Assembly: GCA_903857665.1 (NCBI GenBank)
Contig: CAIOFV010000122.1
Location: 1-64,000, forward strand
Length of the DNA: 64,000 bases
From: an uncultured Myxococcales bacterium
GTDB taxonomy: Bacteria; Myxococcota_A; UBA9042; DTJE01
Reading direction: 5' to 3'
Part shown: positions 42,102 to 51,431 of the stretch, one piece after another
How the letters are laid out: each line of letters opens with the position of its first letter
Numbering within the stretch: position 1 is the first letter of the stretch
Notes under the pieces: model-generated
What the model was told of the DNA's origin: nothing
Database searches by the model: none
The model's input: the letters and a program-made list of their open reading frames with translations, nothing else
Made by a program: the position numbers and the translations under genes

Positions 42102-42653
42102 TCACGGCCGCCGCAGCAGCACCGCCCGGCTGAAGCGGATCCCGGACGTCGATTCCGCCACGAACCCCAGCGCAGTCGCCCGTCGCACCTCGTCGTCGAA
42201 ATGCGACCGGCTCACGTGGATCGTCGGTTCGACCACCAGCAGGGTGCCGCCGGGAGCCAGCGCATCGCGAACGTGGGCCAGGAAGGCGTCCGTGTCATCG
42301 ACCTCGTGGAGCATCCAGAACGCCAGCACGAAGGCGATGCCCGCGGGCAATGGAAGGTGGTCCGGTTTCGCGAGGCGGGTTTCGACCCGGTCGCCCAGGC
42401 CGGCCCGGGCCGCGCGGCGATTCACGACCGCCAGTTGCTGCGGCTGGAGGTCCACGGCCACGACCCGTCCCGTTGGACCGACCGATCGGGCCAGGCCCAG
42501 CGTGAAGCACCCCATCCCGCACCCGATGTCGGCGACGAGGTCCCCTGGACGGACAAAGGGCGCGACGATTACATCCGGGGGGTGGATCAGGCGGCGAAGG
42601 GGATTGTCGAAGGTCCAGGTCAACCACCAGGGGCACAGGTGGGCGCTGGGCAT
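42102..42653 (-). CDS. Class I SAM-dependent methyltransferase
   Basis: A 183-residue UbiE/Methyltransf_25-like enzyme. Motif I is VADIGCGMGCFTLGL near residues 39-53, with the acidic loop VVAVDLQPQQL near 66. WMLHEVDDTDAF near 115 is the post-II region, and APGGTLLVVEP near 137 is motif III. The first 35 residues carry a short helical cap. The substrate is unknown; the Trp/His-rich cap suggests a hydrophobic or aromatic substrate, but this is a guess. The start has GGAGGACTCC ahead of it. It is convergent with udk and divergent from the propeller lipoprotein gene. Confidence 0.8.
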   Translation of the reverse strand: MPSAHLCPWWLTWTFDNPLRRLIHPPDVIVAPFVRPGDLVADIGCGMGCFTLGLARSVGPTGRVVAVDLQPQQLAVVNRRAARAGLGDRVETRLAKPDHLPLPAGIAFVLAFWMLHEVDDTDAFLAHVRDALAPGGTLLVVEPTIHVSRSHFDDEVRRATALGFVAESTSGIRFSRAVLLRRP

Positions 42654-42782
42654 GGAGTCCTCCTCGGCTACGCGCAGAGCATAGCGCGAGGGCTGAGAAG
42701 CGGGAACATCCAGCGACGCCGAAAGGCGTGGTCGTGACATCCCGCTTGACGTAGAATCCCGCTGTTCGAACGGGGGATCGAA

Positions 42783-45329
42783 ATGCGCGCGCTGGGCCTT
42801 GCGATCGTGTCGATGGTGCTGCTGGCAGGGTGCGGGGGCGGGTCCAAGGCGACGGATACAGCGACGCCGGACGTTCCCGGGGACGTCCCGGGCGACGGGG
42901 TGACGGATGCCCTGGCGGATACCCTGCCCGATTCGTCGCGGGACGCGCTGCCCGATGCGCTGACCGATGTGCCCCAGGGGGACCTCGGTTCCGAGGAAGG
43001 GGACGTTCCGCCGGCCGACGTCCCGGATGCGACGGACACCTTCGTGATGCCGGATCCGGCATACATCCACGTGGTGCGCGAGCATGCGGACAAGGTGGTG
43101 GATTCGCCCGCCCTGATCGACGAGCCCGTTCAGTACCGGTCCATCGACACGCTGCCCGACCTCGACGTGCGCGCCATCGTGGCGATGGGCGACACGGTCT
43201 GGGTCGGCACCGCGTCGGGCCTCGTCCGCTTCGATGTGACGAAGGACGGCTTCCCCGGCATTCCGCTGCCCGACGACATGATGGGCAGCGCCATCGCGCG
43301 ACCGGTGGTGGACCTGGCGGTGTCCAGTGACGGAACCCAGGTCGCCGTTGCGAAGGCGGGTGCGATCTACCTGCTCCAGGCCGACGGGACGGTGAACGGT
43401 ACCCTGACGGCGCCCGCGGTGTTCACCTCGGTGGACTTCGACTCGGATGGCAACGTGATCGCTGGCACGGTGAACGGGATCTACCAGGGGCTGATGGGCG
43501 GCTTCGGCCCCGTGGCCGGGACCGACGGCTGGAACGTGAAGGACGTCGCGTTCGGCGGGGGCAAGATGTTCTCGCTGACGACGGACGGCATCGTTCGGAT
43601 GGGCCAGGCCGTGCTGGAGGTCTCGGATGCCCTGGGGACGGCGACCTGCCTGTCCCATGCCGGCACGCTGGGCGTCTGGGTGGCCGCGACCAACGGCCTG
43701 GTGCGGTTCGATGCGACGGGCACAGTGGACGCGACCGTGATGGCCGGGAAGGGCGGGCTGCCCACGGACAACCCGGTTGCGGTGGCGCAGTCGGGCGCTA
43801 CGCTGCTGGTCGGCCACACGTTCGGCGGATCGGCCGCAACCGTGGTGGACGGTGACGTTGCACCCCCGTTCGACCACTACCTGTCCGAGCGCTGGATCCC
43901 GGATGACAAGGTGGTCGCCGTGGCGGTGGCTTCGGACGGTTCGCGGTGGCTGGGCACGTCGAAGGGCGTGACGCGGGTGAAGTTCAACAGCCGTCGCATC
44001 GCCGACAAGGTCGGCCCGACCTTCGACCTGTGGATGGCGCACTTCTGGCGCATGGACGGATTCCTGATGTCCGACGCGGGCACGGACGACGCCTGGCGCC
44101 CGACCACGTGGACCACCAGCGACTTCGACAATGACGGGCTGTGGACGCACATGGGGATCGGCGCGCTGTGCATGGCGTACGCGGTCACGCAGGACGAAAA
44201 GTACTACGACGCCGCCCACAAGGCCCTGGCCAACATGTTCCTGGAAATCGACGTCCCGGCTTCGGATTTCGAAAAGGCAGGCCTGGGCCGCGGGTTCGTG
44301 ACGCGCTCGCTGGTACGGGAGGACGAAGGCGCCCTGTACACCGTCAAGCTGACGGACCCCAGGTGGCATCCGACCACCTACCAGGGCGTCAACTACGTGT
44401 GGAAGGACGACACCTCGTCGGACGAGACGACCGGGCACTTCTTCGGCTATCCCCTGTACTACGACCTGTGCGCGAAGGACGACGCCGAGCGGGCCGCGGT
44501 GGCCGAGCACGCCGGCGCGCTGGCGAAGTACATCGTGGACGGCGGGTACACGCTGCGGGACCTGAACGGCCTGCCCACCACCTTCGGGCACTTCGAACCC
44601 GCCCACGTCAGCATCGCGGTGGATGGCCTGGGCGCCTGCAGCGACAACGGGTACTCGATCGACGACTGCATGGGCGCGATGTACGGCGCTGGTTGGCTGA
44701 ACAGCATCGAGATCCTGGGGCACCTGCTGTCTGCCTGGCACATGACGGGCGACCGGTTCTACTACGACGCCTACGAAACCCTGATCCGGGACTACCGGTA
44801 CGACGAGGTCGCGGTGACCTCCCGGGACGCCCTGACCGTCACGAACCCTGCGATCGCGAACCATTCGGACCACGAACTGGCCATGCTGTCGTACGTGACC
44901 TTGATCCGCTACGAACCCAACGACGAGCGGCGGGCGAAGTGGATCGACTCGCTGCTGGGCCTGTACGAGTACGAAATCCCCGAACGGCAGCCCCTGTGGG
45001 CGGCGGTGGTGGCGATGGCGACGACGGGCCAGGCGGTGGTCCCCGCGGCCGTCCAGACGCTTCGCGAGATGCCGCAGGACCTGCGCGACTGGCGGTACGA
45101 CAACAGCCATCGGAAGGACTGCGTGAAGGGGCCGAACGGACGCGGCGGCGATCCGCAGTGGGACACGGTCTTCCCGTACGACGAGATCCGCACGATGTGG
45201 TGGAACGGGAACCCCTACCAGATGATCGACGGGGCGTGGGGGCGCAACATGGTCAGCCCCATGGCCTTCCAGTTGGCCTACTGGGCCCAGCGGTATGCCG
45301 GCATCCTGGTCGATCCGCCCGCGAAGTAG
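42783..45329 (+). CDS. Lipoprotein with beta-propeller and alpha/alpha-barrel-like domains
   Basis: An 848-residue secreted lipoprotein. The signal ends in a lipobox LAGC near residue 17, followed by a long acidic linker (about 20-85) full of D-V-P, D-A-L and T-D repeats. Residues about 115-405 are a propeller of short blades like the ligand-binding two-component-regulator propeller (VWVGTASGLVRFD, VWVAATNGLVRFD, RWLGTSKGVTRVK). Residues about 420-840 are helix-rich with hairpin pairs (HMGIGALCMAYAVTQDEKYYDAAHKALANMF split as two helices), similar to six-hairpin glycosidase or thioredoxin-like alpha/alpha barrels. I recognise no active-site motif. The combination suggests surface binding plus carbohydrate processing, with low certainty. 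A TAGAAT -10-like hexamer is at 42752-42757. Confidence 0.6.
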   Translation: MRALGLAIVSMVLLAGCGGGSKATDTATPDVPGDVPGDGVTDALADTLPDSSRDALPDALTDVPQGDLGSEEGDVPPADVPDATDTFVMPDPAYIHVVREHADKVVDSPALIDEPVQYRSIDTLPDLDVRAIVAMGDTVWVGTASGLVRFDVTKDGFPGIPLPDDMMGSAIARPVVDLAVSSDGTQVAVAKAGAIYLLQADGTVNGTLTAPAVFTSVDFDSDGNVIAGTVNGIYQGLMGGFGPVAGTDGWNVKDVAFGGGKMFSLTTDGIVRMGQAVLEVSDALGTATCLSHAGTLGVWVAATNGLVRFDATGTVDATVMAGKGGLPTDNPVAVAQSGATLLVGHTFGGSAATVVDGDVAPPFDHYLSERWIPDDKVVAVAVASDGSRWLGTSKGVTRVKFNSRRIADKVGPTFDLWMAHFWRMDGFLMSDAGTDDAWRPTTWTTSDFDNDGLWTHMGIGALCMAYAVTQDEKYYDAAHKALANMFLEIDVPASDFEKAGLGRGFVTRSLVREDEGALYTVKLTDPRWHPTTYQGVNYVWKDDTSSDETTGHFFGYPLYYDLCAKDDAERAAVAEHAGALAKYIVDGGYTLRDLNGLPTTFGHFEPAHVSIAVDGLGACSDNGYSIDDCMGAMYGAGWLNSIEILGHLLSAWHMTGDRFYYDAYETLIRDYRYDEVAVTSRDALTVTNPAIANHSDHELAMLSYVTLIRYEPNDERRAKWIDSLLGLYEYEIPERQPLWAAVVAMATTGQAVVPAAVQTLREMPQDLRDWRYDNSHRKDCVKGPNGRGGDPQWDTVFPYDEIRTMWWNGNPYQMIDGAWGRNMVSPMAFQLAYWAQRYAGILVDPPAK

Positions 45330-45349
45330 GTGTCCTGGATACGCCCGGT

Positions 45350-45925
45350 TCAGGGCGGGTCGATGATCGTCCGCAGCGGCTTCGGCGTCCCGAAATCCTT
45401 CAGCCACGCCCGATCCCGATCGCCGTCCCGGGCCTTCTTTTCCTGGAGGGCCGCGACCACCTCGGCCGGCAGGCGGGCGAAGGCGTCCTTCAGGTGCAGC
45501 ACCGGTCGGGCCGGTTCCTCGCCGATTTCCAGCGCGTCGCAGAGGTAGACGATCCGGTCGCCCGAATCCAGGCGATCGACGATGCGCATTTCCACCCAGC
45601 CGCACGTTCCCGGGAGCACCGGCAGCCCCGACCGGGTCTGGCCCAGCGGGATGCCCGCGAACTTGTCCACGTCGCGTCCGGACGACAGCCCGAAGCGCAC
45701 CAGCCAGTCCAGTTGATCGGCCGCCAGGAGGTGCAGCACGAAGCGGCCGGTTTCGCGGATCAACGTATGCGTGAAGTTGAGCGGCGACAGCACGACGACG
45801 GCGCGGCCCGCGTCGGGGACCAGGGAACCCGGGAGCGCCCAGGTGACGATGTTGCCCGAGAGGACATCCCCGGAGCGGGCGGTGGCGACGTAGACCTCGT
45901 GGTTGGTGTGCTGGAACACGCGCAC
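45350..45925 (-). CDS. Flavin reductase-like FMN-binding protein
   Basis: A 191-residue protein of the flavin reductase/split-barrel FMN-binding family. SGNIVTWALPGSLVPD near residues 23-38 and VVVLSPLNFTHTLIRETGRFVLHLL near 44-68 cover the flavin-binding barrel. A DRLDSGDRIVYLC segment near 117 forms the second half. Such enzymes reduce FMN or FAD with NAD(P)H or act on small molecules. The first codon is GTG; it begins 9 bp after the uppP stop, suggesting co-transcription. Confidence 0.8.
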   Translation of the reverse strand: MRVFQHTNHEVYVATARSGDVLSGNIVTWALPGSLVPDAGRAVVVLSPLNFTHTLIRETGRFVLHLLAADQLDWLVRFGLSSGRDVDKFAGIPLGQTRSGLPVLPGTCGWVEMRIVDRLDSGDRIVYLCDALEIGEEPARPVLHLKDAFARLPAEVVAALQEKKARDGDRDRAWLKDFGTPKPLRTIIDPP

Positions 45926-45934
45926 CCCCGGTCG

Positions 45935-46762
45935 TCAGGTGGCCTGGAGAACACCGGTGGCGAGCAGCGCCAGCGTGACCGCGGCCAGGATCAACCGGTA
46001 CCAGCCGAAGCCGGCCAGGCTGCGCCGCGTGAGGTAGCCGACCATCCACCGGACGGAAAGCACGGCGGACAGGGCGGCCGCGATCATGCCGATGGCGACC
46101 GGCACGCTGCCCAGGTTCGCCAGCATCATGGAACCCGACGAGAACGCCTCCTTGGCCGTCGCGGCGCAAAGCGTCACGACCCCCAGCAGGAAGCTGAACT
46201 CGACGGCGGCGGTCAGGCTGAGGCCGACGGCCAGGCCGCCGAGGATCGTGGCCAGGCTGCGGCTGACGCCGGGCCACATCGCCGCCACCTGAACCACGCC
46301 GATGAGGAGGGCCCCGCGGGCGGTCAGGTCCTCGAGGCGTGCGCCCACGCCGGGTCCGATGCCGGCGCGCCTGCGCGACAGCCACAGGATGACGACGCCC
46401 CCGGCCAGCCACGCTGCAGAAACGACCCACAGGTTGAACAGCGATTCCTTGATGAGGCGCCCGAAGAGGATCCCGACCACGCCGGCAGGGACGAAGGCAA
46501 GCACGAGGTTCAGGCCCAGCCGGAAGCCCGCGGGATCCCGGCCGACCAGCCCGGCAAAGACCGACCGGACACGCTTCCAGAACAGCCCGACCACGGCCAG
46601 GATGGCGCCGAACTGCACGATGATCGCGAACGCCGTGTTGGCCTCGTTCTCGCCGATTCCCATCGCCCGCTGGGTCAGGATGAGGTGGCCGGTGGACGAC
46701 ACCGGGAGGAACTCGGTGACGCCTTCGACGATGCCTAGGATCAGGGCCTGGAGCCAGTCCAT
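45935..46762 (-). CDS. uppP: Undecaprenyl-diphosphatase
   Basis: A 275-residue inner membrane phosphatase (BacA family) that recycles undecaprenyl pyrophosphate to undecaprenyl phosphate for cell-wall synthesis; higher activity gives bacitracin tolerance. The two half-repeats are intact: EGVTEFLPVSSTGHL near residues 13-27 and PGVSRSLATILGG near 164-176, with the catalytic Glu, Ser and Arg. Seven to eight membrane helices can be counted. The start ATG lies 25 bp downstream of a consensus-like promoter at 46787-46815. Confidence 0.95.
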   Translation of the reverse strand: MDWLQALILGIVEGVTEFLPVSSTGHLILTQRAMGIGENEANTAFAIIVQFGAILAVVGLFWKRVRSVFAGLVGRDPAGFRLGLNLVLAFVPAGVVGILFGRLIKESLFNLWVVSAAWLAGGVVILWLSRRRAGIGPGVGARLEDLTARGALLIGVVQVAAMWPGVSRSLATILGGLAVGLSLTAAVEFSFLLGVVTLCAATAKEAFSSGSMMLANLGSVPVAIGMIAAALSAVLSVRWMVGYLTRRSLAGFGWYRLILAAVTLALLATGVLQAT

Positions 46763-46786
46763 CGTGACCTCTGGGTTCCCCGGACG

Positions 46787-46815
46787 AATGTACGACGGGG
46801 GGAGGGGGTGGTCAA
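46787..46815 (-). promoter_or_regulatory. Putative sigma-70 promoter for uppP
   Basis: Read on the minus strand: TTGACC (46815-46810), 17-bp spacer, TACATT (46792-46787). Five of six and four of six consensus matches. It faces the trpS promoter across the divergent spacer. Confidence 0.5.
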
Positions 46816-46866
46816 TGTTGCTCCGGGTCGCGGCCCGATGACGGCCGCCCGATGTCGCCCGGCCGA

Positions 46867-46895
46867 TTGACAGCGGGCGTGTGCGCCGATAGCAT
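46867..46895 (+). promoter_or_regulatory. Strong putative sigma-70 promoter for trpS
   Basis: Perfect -35 TTGACA at 46867-46872, 17-bp spacer, TAGCAT at 46890-46895. The trpS ATG begins only 9 nt after the end of the -10 hexamer, where transcription itself should start, and no ribosome site precedes it. The transcript is probably leaderless. Confidence 0.6.
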
Positions 46896-46903
46896 CCGCG
46901 GCC

Positions 46904-47887
46904 ATGAAGAAGCGCATCCTTTCCGGGATCCAGCCCTCCGGTCGCCTGCACGTCGGGAACTGGTTCGGCGCCATCCGGCAGCACGTGCGGTTGCAGGAGG
47001 AAGGCCACGACTGCTTCTATTTCGTGGCCAACTACCACGCGCTGACATCGACGCAGGACCGCGAGCGGCTGACCGACTCGACGCGGCACATCGTCATGGG
47101 CTACCTGGCGCTGGGGATCGACCCGGCGCGCAGCACGCTGTTCCTTCAGAGCGACGTGCCCCAGGTGGTCGAACTGGCGTGGTTCCTGAACTGCGTCTGC
47201 CCGATGGGCCTGCTGGAGCGCGCCACGTCCTACAAGGACAAGGTGGCGCGCGGCATGATGGCCAACGTCGGCCTGTTCGCGTACCCGGTCCTGCAGGCCG
47301 CGGACATCACCGCGTACGACGCGAACCTGGTTCCCGTGGGCGCCGACCAGAAGCAGCACCTGGAAATCACCCGGGACCTCGTGGGCAAACTGAACCAGGC
47401 GTACGGGGCCGCGCTGCTGGTGGAACCCGAGCCGTTCATCGTTGACGCGGTCGCGGTGGTTCCCGGCCTGGACGGCCAGAAGATGTCCAAGACCTACGAC
47501 AACACCATCGAGGTCTTCGTGGCCCCGAAGGCGACGTCCAAGCGGGTGATGCAGATCGTGACGGACTCGACCCCGCTGGAATCGCCCAAGGACCCTGCGA
47601 CCTGCAACGTGTACGCTCTGCTGAAGCTGTTCGCGACGCCGGAGGAATCGGCGGAAATCGGCGACGCGTACCGTCGCGGCGGGTACGGGTACGGGCACGC
47701 CAAGAAGCGGCTGGCCGAGTTGATCAACGAGGCGTTCGGTCCTGCGCGTGAACGATACACGGACCTGGAGGCCCACCCCGATCACGTCGATGACGTCATG
47801 CGCGAAGGCGGGAAGAAGGCAAGGGCCGTTGCCGAAGCCACGCTGGCGCGCGTTCGCGAGGCGGCGGGCATCCTCACCCACCGCTGA
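46904..47887 (+). CDS. trpS: Tryptophanyl-tRNA synthetase
   Basis: A 327-residue class Ic aminoacyl-tRNA synthetase that charges tRNA-Trp. The HIGH-type motif is HVGNWFGA near residues 16-23 after GIQPSGRL; the KMSKS loop is KMSKTYDN near 194-201. VGADQKQHLEITRDL near 146-160 contributes to tryptophan and adenylate binding. Length is normal for bacterial TrpS. The start overlaps the predicted transcription start, so translation may begin on a leaderless mRNA. It ends 42 bp before the FAD protein gene, with which it converges. Confidence 0.95.
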   Translation: MKKRILSGIQPSGRLHVGNWFGAIRQHVRLQEEGHDCFYFVANYHALTSTQDRERLTDSTRHIVMGYLALGIDPARSTLFLQSDVPQVVELAWFLNCVCPMGLLERATSYKDKVARGMMANVGLFAYPVLQAADITAYDANLVPVGADQKQHLEITRDLVGKLNQAYGAALLVEPEPFIVDAVAVVPGLDGQKMSKTYDNTIEVFVAPKATSKRVMQIVTDSTPLESPKDPATCNVYALLKLFATPEESAEIGDAYRRGGYGYGHAKKRLAELINEAFGPARERYTDLEAHPDHVDDVMREGGKKARAVAEATLARVREAAGILTHR

Positions 47888-47929
47888 GCGGGGACCGTCC
47901 CGCCGTCCCGACACGCATCGGGAACTTCG

Positions 47930-49552
47930 TCAGTCCCAGCCGCGACCCACCTCGATCGGCGCCCAGCGTGCGACGATCGTTTCAGCAGCGCGCAATCCAT
48001 CCACCGCGGCCGACACGATCCCGCCCGCATGGCCGGCGCCTTCCCCCGCGGGGAAGAGTCCGGCGATGGGGGATTCGCAGGATTCGTCGCGAGGCATGCG
48101 CACCGGGGACGACGTACGGGTTTCGACGCCGGTGAGGACCGCGTCGGGCTGGGCGAAGCCGGCCATGCGGCGGTCCAGGAAGGGCAGTGCGTCGCGGAGG
48201 GTCGCCGTGACGGCGCCGGGCAGGCACGACGACAGGTCGCAGGGGCGCACCCCGCGGGAGAAGGACGGCTGGACGCGTCCGAACGCGGTCGAAGGGCGAC
48301 CCGCCAGGAAGTCCCCGAGGGTCTGTGCGGGTGCGACGTGGACGCCTCCGCCGGCCTCGAACGCCAGCCGCTCGTGGCGGCGCTGGAACTCGACACCCGC
48401 CAGCGGCGAGCCGTCGAGGAAGTCCTGCGGCCCCACCGTGACCACCAGCGCGCTGTTCGCGTTCAGGCCGTTGCGGGCGTGAAGGCTCATGCCGTTGGTC
48501 ACCACGTGTCCCGGTTCGCTGCACGCGGCCACCACTGTGCCGCCGGGGCACATGCAGAACGTGTAGGCGCCGCGGCCCGAGGGCGCCTGCCAGGCCAGTT
48601 GGTACGACGCGGGGCCCAGGCGCGGATGGCCCGCCAGGTCGCGGTGCTGGGCCCGGTCCACGTCGGACTGGAGGTGCTCGATGCGCACGCCGACGGCGAA
48701 CGCCTTGGGCGTCAGCGCCAGGCCACGTCGCACCAGCATCTCGAAGGTATCGCGGGCGCTGTGGCCGATGGCGAGGATGGCGGCGCCGCACGGGATCCGT
48801 TCGCCCCCACCCACCTCGACGCCCGTGATGCGGCCTCCCTCCAGGACCAGGTCGGTGACCGGTGCGCGGAAACGGATTTCCGCCCCCAGGTCCAGCAGCG
48901 TGCTGCGCAGGGTCCGGAGCACGGCCCGCAGGCGGTCGGTTCCCACGTGGGGATGCCACGACCACGCGACCTCCTCGGGGGCCCCGGCGCGAACCAGTTC
49001 CCGGGTCACCAGGGCGCATCGTGGATCCCGGATGCGCGTCGTCAACTTGCCGTCGCTGAAGGTTCCGGCCCCCCCTTCGCCGAACTGGACGTTGCTGTCA
49101 GGGTCCAGGTCGCCGGTCCCCCAGAAGCGGGCGACGGCCTGGACACGCGCCTCGACCGGGTCGCCGCGCTCGAGGAGGATGGGACGGTAGCCCAGGCGCG
49201 CCAGCAGCAACCCGGCGAACAGGCCGGCCGGTCCCATGCCCACGATGACCGGCCGTGCGGCCAGCGCAAGCCCGCCCGGTACGGGGGGGGAATACCGGGA
49301 TTCGGGGGTCGGCTGGACGTCGGGATCGCCGGCCGCGGAAGCCAGCGCGGCTCCCGGGTTCCGCACATCGACGTCCACGGACAGCACCAACGCCAGGGGG
49401 CCGCGGCGGCGGGCATCGACGGATCGGCGAACCACGCGCAGGTTCCGGAGGTGTCCCGGCGCGACATGAAGGCGGCCGGCAACGATCCCCAGCACCTCGT
49501 CGTCGTCGGCATCGACCGGCACCCGGACACCGGATACGCGGATCACCTGCAC
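47930..49552 (-). CDS. FAD-dependent oxidoreductase (COG2509-like)
   Basis: A 540-residue flavoprotein of the uncharacterised COG2509 group. An N-terminal domain of about 90 residues (HVAPGHLRNLRVVRRSVDARR region) comes before the FAD dinucleotide-binding motif VGMGPAGLFAGLLLA near 97-111. Then follow NVQFGEGGAGTFSDGKLTTRI near 153-173, AILAIGHSARDTFEML near 250, and a C-terminal FPAGEGAGHAGGIVSAAVDGLRAAE near 510-534 (described, not quoted whole, in family terms as the second FAD contact). The reaction is unknown. The GTG start has GGGAGG just upstream. It converges with trpS. Confidence 0.85.
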   Translation of the reverse strand: MQVIRVSGVRVPVDADDDEVLGIVAGRLHVAPGHLRNLRVVRRSVDARRRGPLALVLSVDVDVRNPGAALASAAGDPDVQPTPESRYSPPVPGGLALAARPVIVGMGPAGLFAGLLLARLGYRPILLERGDPVEARVQAVARFWGTGDLDPDSNVQFGEGGAGTFSDGKLTTRIRDPRCALVTRELVRAGAPEEVAWSWHPHVGTDRLRAVLRTLRSTLLDLGAEIRFRAPVTDLVLEGGRITGVEVGGGERIPCGAAILAIGHSARDTFEMLVRRGLALTPKAFAVGVRIEHLQSDVDRAQHRDLAGHPRLGPASYQLAWQAPSGRGAYTFCMCPGGTVVAACSEPGHVVTNGMSLHARNGLNANSALVVTVGPQDFLDGSPLAGVEFQRRHERLAFEAGGGVHVAPAQTLGDFLAGRPSTAFGRVQPSFSRGVRPCDLSSCLPGAVTATLRDALPFLDRRMAGFAQPDAVLTGVETRTSSPVRMPRDESCESPIAGLFPAGEGAGHAGGIVSAAVDGLRAAETIVARWAPIEVGRGWD

Positions 49553-49633
49553 CTCCCGGGTCCTACGGCGCGAGGATACGGGAGCGGCGGAGGGCGGTCA
49601 AACGGCGGGGCGGGCAGCGGCGCCCGTGGCGTT

Positions 49634-51379
49634 TCAAGGCGTGGCCGGCGTGCAGGTGTCCCAGGTGGGGGGCGTCGTCAGGGGATCCGTGGACACGCTC
49701 ACCTTCCGGGCGCCGATCACCACCGGGCCATACGAGCGGTTCATGAACTGCAGGTGCAGGAGGCCCGGGACCAGGCACGAACCGGACAGCGTCCACGTGA
49801 ACGTGTTGGTGGCGATCACCGGGTCCAGCGTCGCTTCGGACGTGTTGGATTTGACCGGGATGTAACTGTAGCTGATCGGGGACGCGCCACGCAGCAGGGC
49901 CAGGCCCAGGGCCACCGTCTCGCCCGTCCCGCCGCTCAGGGCATCCGGCGTCCGGGCATCGACCGTGACCGTGAGCGATGTGGCGCCTTCGGGAACCGTG
50001 ACCCGGAACTGGACCGGCGCCGGGACCGCCTTGCGGAAGTCGCTGACGCCGGAGGAGTGGCGTCCCTGCAGGTAGACCGGCAGCCCGCCCGACCCGGCCT
50101 CGATGTCGGCCCAGTCGCGCTCCCGGATGCATCCCTGGATGCCATGCGCGGCGATGACCTCGGCCGCCGTCGCATGCAGATCCGGGTAGGACTCGTCCAC
50201 CGTCTCCAGCAGGAAGTCGGCCATCTCGCCCAGGCCGGTGCTGGGACCCGCCTTCATCAGGGACTGGAACGCCAGGTCATCGACGATCGTCTTGCCCGCC
50301 CGCCCCCGCAGGTCCCACAAGGTCGATGAAAGCATCTGTCCGTCGAAGTGCGGTTCGCCGACCAGGTCGTCCGGGCACTTCACCAGGCGGGACAGGTCCC
50401 GGGCCTGGCTGCCCAGCGCCCACGCCCCCAGCACCGGGTCGCCGGCGAGCGACGCCGGGAAGTAGTCCGCAATGCCCTCGTTGAGGCCGATGGGGGTGGG
50501 GTCGTACCCCTGGGAGTCGGCGACCGCGGCCATCAGCCGGAACCCGCCGACGACCGAGTGCGTGTACTCGTGGTGGATCACGTCGGTCTCGTACGAATAG
50601 TCGATCGACACGCCCTGCCCGAACGCCAGCACGTCCTCGTCCACGCCCAGGTCGAACCCCAGGCCGCCGCCGTAGCCCTGGGGCACGAACGCCGCGTTGT
50701 CGATGGGCATCCAGGCCCCGCCCTCGATGTTCACCTGCAGGTTCACCACGGCCAGCAGGGAGCGGTCGCCCCCCGTGAAGCCCTGCACGTCCTTGAAGTA
50801 GTCGTGGATGGTGGTCACGCCGTGGTACATCTGGACCTCGGCGAAGGGGTCGCCCGCTTCCGTGAGATCCGCCGGAGGCCTCACCTGCAGGTAGGTGCCG
50901 TCGGGGCCGGGAACAACGGTTTGCTGGAACTTGCAGTAGTTCACCGTGTAGGTGGATCCGCCCAGGTCCGTGCCCACCGCGCGACCTCCCGGGACGTCCA
51001 GGCAGTTCCAGACGTTCGCGAACTCGCCGGTCAGGTGGCCCCACGGGTCGGTGAAGTGCGTCAGCACGACCTGGGTGGGCTGGCCGCCGTTCTCGTTCGG
51101 ATTGTCCACGAAGGCCCAGGCGGCACGCCCGATCGGCAGTTCGGGGGGGAGGTCGGCGGGAACGGCGTCCGGGGCCGGCGCGTCCTGGCCCGCTGCATCG
51201 TCTTCCGCGTCCCCGGGAGCATCCGGGCCCGTTTCCGCATCGTCGATCGTGTCGATGGGCGCGGCCTCGTCCAAGCTCGCGAGGTCGGTCGTTGCACCCG
51301 GGTCGGTCCGCACGTCCTTGTGCTTCGAGCAGGAAGCGAGGGCGACCGCTACCGCGGCCACCGTGATCCACGTCCGCAT
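49634..51379 (-). CDS. Gluzincin metalloprotease lipoprotein (M4/M36-like)
   Basis: A 581-residue secreted lipoprotein. The lipobox is LASC near residue 17, then an acidic linker rich in Asp, Ala and Pro to about residue 90. The catalytic core has HEYTHSVVGG near 273-282 (HExxH, zinc ligands and catalytic Glu) and the third ligand in GLNEGIADYF near 303-312, an arrangement of thermolysin/fungalysin-type peptidases. Residues about 450-580 form a beta-sandwich like pre-peptidase C-terminal domains. No FTP or PepSY propeptide is joined to it; a separate gene 52 bp upstream encodes a propeptide-like protein. The start at MRTW is preferred because GGAGGACGAC precedes it. Confidence 0.78.
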   Translation of the reverse strand: MRTWITVAAVAVALASCSKHKDVRTDPGATTDLASLDEAAPIDTIDDAETGPDAPGDAEDDAAGQDAPAPDAVPADLPPELPIGRAAWAFVDNPNENGGQPTQVVLTHFTDPWGHLTGEFANVWNCLDVPGGRAVGTDLGGSTYTVNYCKFQQTVVPGPDGTYLQVRPPADLTEAGDPFAEVQMYHGVTTIHDYFKDVQGFTGGDRSLLAVVNLQVNIEGGAWMPIDNAAFVPQGYGGGLGFDLGVDEDVLAFGQGVSIDYSYETDVIHHEYTHSVVGGFRLMAAVADSQGYDPTPIGLNEGIADYFPASLAGDPVLGAWALGSQARDLSRLVKCPDDLVGEPHFDGQMLSSTLWDLRGRAGKTIVDDLAFQSLMKAGPSTGLGEMADFLLETVDESYPDLHATAAEVIAAHGIQGCIRERDWADIEAGSGGLPVYLQGRHSSGVSDFRKAVPAPVQFRVTVPEGATSLTVTVDARTPDALSGGTGETVALGLALLRGASPISYSYIPVKSNTSEATLDPVIATNTFTWTLSGSCLVPGLLHLQFMNRSYGPVVIGARKVSVSTDPLTTPPTWDTCTPATP

Positions 51380-51431
51380 GTCGTCCTCCAGCACCCGCCG
51401 TGGCAGGCCGCCGTCCGCAGGTCCGATGGGT

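Noticed and set aside
42102-46430. Minus-strand open frame of 1442 codons
   Set aside because: Only its last 183 codons form a true methyltransferase. The upstream part is antisense to the propeller lipoprotein and reads as GC-biased noise.
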